DNA of 64,000 nucleotides, from NCBI GenBank assembly GCA_002286715.1, contig NSJX01000003.1:236680-300679 (forward strand), read 5' to 3'. Source of the DNA: Dentipellis sp. KUC8613 (Eukaryota; Basidiomycota; Agaricomycetes; Russulales; Hericiaceae). A model generated the notes under the pieces. That model was not told the origin of the DNA. It saw only the letters and a program-made list of their open reading frames with translations, and ran no database searches. Each line of letters starts with the position of its first letter. Position 1 is the first letter of the stretch. Positions 58,926 to 64,000 of this stretch are shown here, in pieces. The translations under genes and the position numbers were made by a program.

Positions 58926-60911
58926 ATGTTACCCTACGCCATCTTGGCCGCGTTGCTCCCGGCGCTCGTCATCGCACAGGACGGCAGCGTCTCTGGCCCC
59001 ACGAGTAGTTCGTCCGCCGCGGGTTACTCGTGCGACGCATCCAAGTGCAAGCTTCCGGACTGCAATTGTGCGAGTCCCAACCCTCCCGGTGGGCTGCAGC
59101 CTGTGAGTCTTGTTGAGAATTTCCTGTGCGCTAGCGCAAGCTCGCTATCTATACGAGCCGTCGATGTCGTGGTGCTCACTGTCTTTATTTTTCTCTAGTC
59201 GGAAGTACCCCAATTCGTCGTCTTCACCGCCGACGATGCCATCCAATCCTATACCCTCGACTCTGTTAACCAGTTTCTTGCGCACCGCAAGAACCCCAAC
59301 GGCTGCGTGCCCCGCATGACTTACTACACGTCCATCAATTACACGAACATGAGTATGGTCACTGACTGGTTTGTCGCCGGTAACGAAATCGCCGACCACA
59401 CGTACGTTCCATTCGTTGGCGGTCGTCTTCGGTCACTGATCATGGCGCGCTTACAGCATGACCCACGTCGGCACCCCGCCTGATGACGAAGTCGATGGCA
59501 ACCTCATCGCGCTGAACGCCCTCGCCGGGATCCCCCTGTCTAGCATCGCCGGGTTCCGTGCACCATTCCTCAACTACTCCGTCGATACCCTCAAGCATTT
59601 GTACGAGGCCAAATTCACTTATGACTCTAGTTCCAGTGCTGCCATCCCCGTCACGGAGAACGGCACAGATGCATACTGGCCGTACACTCTCGACAATGGT
59701 ATGGCGAATGATTGTCTGCAGGTCGACGGCATCTGCAAGGGCGAGCCGAAGCTGCCCGGTTTCTGGGAAGTTCCGATGTATGCCTTCTTCGATTCCCGCG
59801 GAGAGAATGGTGTGCATCTCATGGACCCGTGGCTGTAAGCGACCCCTCGTCAGCGACTCTTGGTGTATGCATTTCTCATCATCCTGTTGTCAATAGCGAC
59901 ACTGCCAACGGTGCGAACACCGTCAACGACAGTGCTACACTTGAGTACATGAAAAGCACGTTCACTGCCCACTACACGAACAACCGCCAGCCCATCGGTC
60001 TCTATACCCACCCCATCCATCTTTCTGTGAGTCTTCATCGCTTATCACGTTTGACGACTCAGACGATTCGTTTCCGCAGACCACTTACCCTGGTAGTACC
60101 GTCTCGAACTCGACGATCCAAATGATCAACTCCTTCCTTGACTGGGCACAGAACCAACAGGATGGTGAATCATTCCCTGTCCCTTCCATCTATGATATGA
60201 TTCCTTACCAGCTGCACAATGACAGTTTGGATTGTCTCTACGGAGCAGCTCCTTGCCTGGGTTCGCAATCCGGTCCCTGTGTCGCAGCTTGGTAACCTCG
60301 ACGCCCTCAAGTGCACGACGCCTCAAGTCAGCCAGAACATCTGCAACGGCATGCCCGACAAGGAGGCTGGCTTGCTCTCCCATTGCACATTCTCAGACTT
60401 CCCGTGGTACACGTGCTACGGCTGCCCCGTACAGCAGCTCTCCCCGAGCAACCCGAACCCTCCTCAGGATACTTCTAACGGCCAACAAACCCGCTACCGT
60501 CGTACGTGCATTTTTGAGACCCATTTAACGACTATGATACTGACAAGTGCATGCGGCGTGCAGTCCCTCCTAACTGCTCGACACCGTTCTGGGACCCCAT
60601 CAAGGGCCAGTGTCTCTGCACTTCTGACCAGTGCCAGTTCCAGGATAACTCCCGTCCCATTGGCGTAAGTCCACTCTTTTTGCTTCTCTAAATGCTAGCT
60701 CAACGTGGCCCTTCGATAGCCCAACGGCGCGAACTTGACGGGCGGAGGCACAGGATCGTTCAACGGCAGTGATGCGGCTCCGTCGCAGTCGTATCAGCCC
60801 TTCAACGGCAATGCTGCCTTGCCCTCGCTCCCTACCGGCACGATCCCATCATTAATCGTTGGGTGCATCGGCGCAGTGTTTGGGATGTCGGCTCTGCTGA
60901 TGCGCTTCTGA
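58926..60911 (+). CDS. Chitin-deacetylase-like polysaccharide deacetylase, GPI-type
   Basis: Secreted carbohydrate esterase (CE4/NodB fold) acting on cell-wall chitin or a related polymer. Start at 58926; signal peptide MLPYAILAALLPALVIAQDG. A short Cys-rich region follows (SCDASKCKLPDCNCASPNPP). The catalytic domain has motif 1 FVVFTADDAIQSYTLDSVNQ (paired Asp), then NPNGCVPRMTYYTSINYTNM and motif 2 GNEIADHTMTHVGTPP (H-x3-H zinc ligands, split by an intron near 59402-59456). Motif 3 is GFRAPFLNYSVDTLKHLY, then TAHYTNNRQPIGLYTHPIHL. A second Cys-rich region (CTFSDFPWYTCYGCPVQQ, CSTPFWDPIKGQCLCTSDQC) precedes a Ser/Gly stretch. The hydrophobic C-terminal tail GTIPSLIVGCIGAVFGMSAL suggests GPI anchoring. 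Motif layout resembles arthropod-type deacetylases. Confidence 0.88.
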
Positions 60912-61646
60912 GCATGGACTTTGCTGTGACTTGACCAGTGCTCCAGAACGTGTGTTGTTCTGACAGTTTCATTTCGTGCTTGGTTATATAGCTGGACTGA
61001 TTTCATGGACTGTATATCAAAAATTACTCACTCAGTTAGTTGCTTACATTTCTATGTTTCGTCTTTCTCCGCAGCATTGCGTACGCTTTACCTCGCTCCT
61101 GCACTGAACATTTCTCCCTCTCATCCGCCGCATGCATACCCTCCCACACCTCCACTGCCATTCATTCCGCATCCCTGTCCTTTTGCTTCTTTTTAATGGT
61201 CTCGCATCTACGGAGTTTGCTGGGGCGTGGATAGGATCGGACGGATCTTATACGTCGCAGGAGTTGTATACCGTACTCGTACGTATGTGGGTGGCCCTAG
61301 CGCTGCCTGCTCTAATGGACGGAGTCGTCGAATTGGCCCACATTGTTATCCGTATACCTTGCACGCATCCACGTTTAGACTGTGAATTCTCTGCTTCTGT
61401 GTCAGTGCGTGCGTGTGCTACATCACAAGTAAGAAGGAAAGTCAATGTGAAGAAATCAACCGCGAGGACTGCCTATCCCATTGCTGCGGCCCGGGTCGGC
61501 CCGCCACCCACCTGCCTGGCTCCCAATAAGGCAGTCCGCCTTGACAAATTGCCGCCCGTTATGTCCACGGCGGTGGCTGAGCTGCTTCCCTAGTGCACCT
61601 GCTTTGTACTTATACTGCACCACAGAGCTGTATCAGGCGCCGGGCC
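60912..61646. other. Intergenic, no gene supported
   Basis: 735 bp between two tandem plus-strand genes. A 153-codon frame (61132-61593) shows no domain. It should hold the deacetylase 3' UTR and the MetAP2 promoter. Confidence 0.4.
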
Positions 61647-63499
<1,853 letters not shown>

Positions 63500-64000
63500 A
63501 GCCGAGAGAGCTGTGTATGGATATATAGGTGTGGTGACATCTGACGGGGTGCACAGGACCATATGTGTAGAGTAGTAGGAGAGAGACGAGATTGTAGCCG
63601 AGACGACGACGAATGAGCGATCGTTCCCGTCAGCTGGCGCGTTATTCCGAGGATGCTGCGCCCAGGCCCCGCACACGGGGTCATGTGATTGGCTGACGTT
63701 CCGCACATTTACCTCAGACGCTCTGCTCTCTTTCTCTTCTTCACCCCATGTCGCCCTACTTGCCCTAGCACTCGTTTCTATCCCCTCCTCCGACTCTCCT
63801 CTTTCTCCCTTCTTTTTTTTCTTTCGCCCCCGACGCCCTGCGCGGCCGCCAGAGACAGAGATGACCGTGTTCCTCCCCTGGCCGTTTTCGCGTCTGCTCC
63901 CTTCAGAGGCCGACCTCCCTGCAGCCGTATCCCCCAAGAGCACACCTTCAAACGGCGTCCGTAGCCGTGCAACATCTATATCTTCGCTTCTTCGCCACTA
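63500..64000. other. Right-edge stretch, no gene supported
   Basis: 500 bp. Polypyrimidine-rich on the plus strand (63720-63830), which is typical of fungal promoters or 5' UTRs, so another gene may begin beyond the window. Overlapping frames on both strands lack domains. Confidence 0.35.

Overview
The window is nuclear DNA from a filamentous basidiomycete, most likely an Agaricomycete. Genes are compact and cut by many short (about 50-60 nt) GT-AG introns. Several families are typical of mushroom-forming fungi: a Zn2Cys6 regulator, DUF2235 and DUF726 alpha/beta hydrolases, an agaricomycete-type BTB protein and an intron-bearing integrase-core gene. The order within Agaricomycetes cannot be fixed from sequence alone. 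Gene models were spliced by eye, so start and stop are more reliable than internal exon edges.

Layout. 0.3-2.2 kb: two tandem paralogues (minus strand) with an N-terminal helix-turn-helix and a C-terminal helical domain. 2.8-4.8 kb: DUF2235 hydrolase. 6.2-9.5 kb: Zn2Cys6 transcription factor. 9.8-11.6 kb: choline/ethanolamine phosphotransferase. 11.8-14.0 kb: histidyl-tRNA synthetase with two in-frame starts. 14.2-15.0 kb: ankyrin protein. 15.3-16.8 kb: RNase Z. 17.0-19.4 kb: unknown protein. 20.1-20.5 kb: COX subunit (yeast Cox6 type). 20.9-22.8 kb: Met8-Met1 siroheme synthase fusion. 23.0-23.7 kb: SRP14. 24.0-27.6 kb: DUF726/TMCO4 protein. 28.5-29.2 kb: proline-rich unknown. 30.5-31.5 kb: RWD protein. 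31.7-32.7 kb: RS/RRM splicing-type protein. 33.5-39.2 kb: SMC4. 39.3-40.9 kb: CDK/Cak1-like kinase. 56.6-57.1 kb: small conserved protein. 58.9-60.9 kb: chitin-deacetylase-like GPI protein. 61.6-63.5 kb: methionine aminopeptidase 2. Most of this is housekeeping.

The housekeeping order is broken between the kinase and the small protein by what appears to be one large DNA transposon of about 14.2 kb (42128-56357). It has near-perfect terminal inverted repeats starting TATGGCGGTC, a 6-bp direct duplication (AGGATC) just outside both ends, and tandem 22-24 bp subterminal motifs pointing inward from each end. It carries an apparently intact, intron-containing DDE integrase gene. Other genes inside are a divergently transcribed BTB gene, a broken RGS gene, a 2-oxoglutarate/Fe(II)-oxygenase-like gene, a cysteine-rich protein gene and a tRNA-like remnant. 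Integrase type, target-site length and terminal repeats fit one mobile unit with cargo. I recognise no named superfamily with this combination, so it is the best candidate for an undescribed system here.
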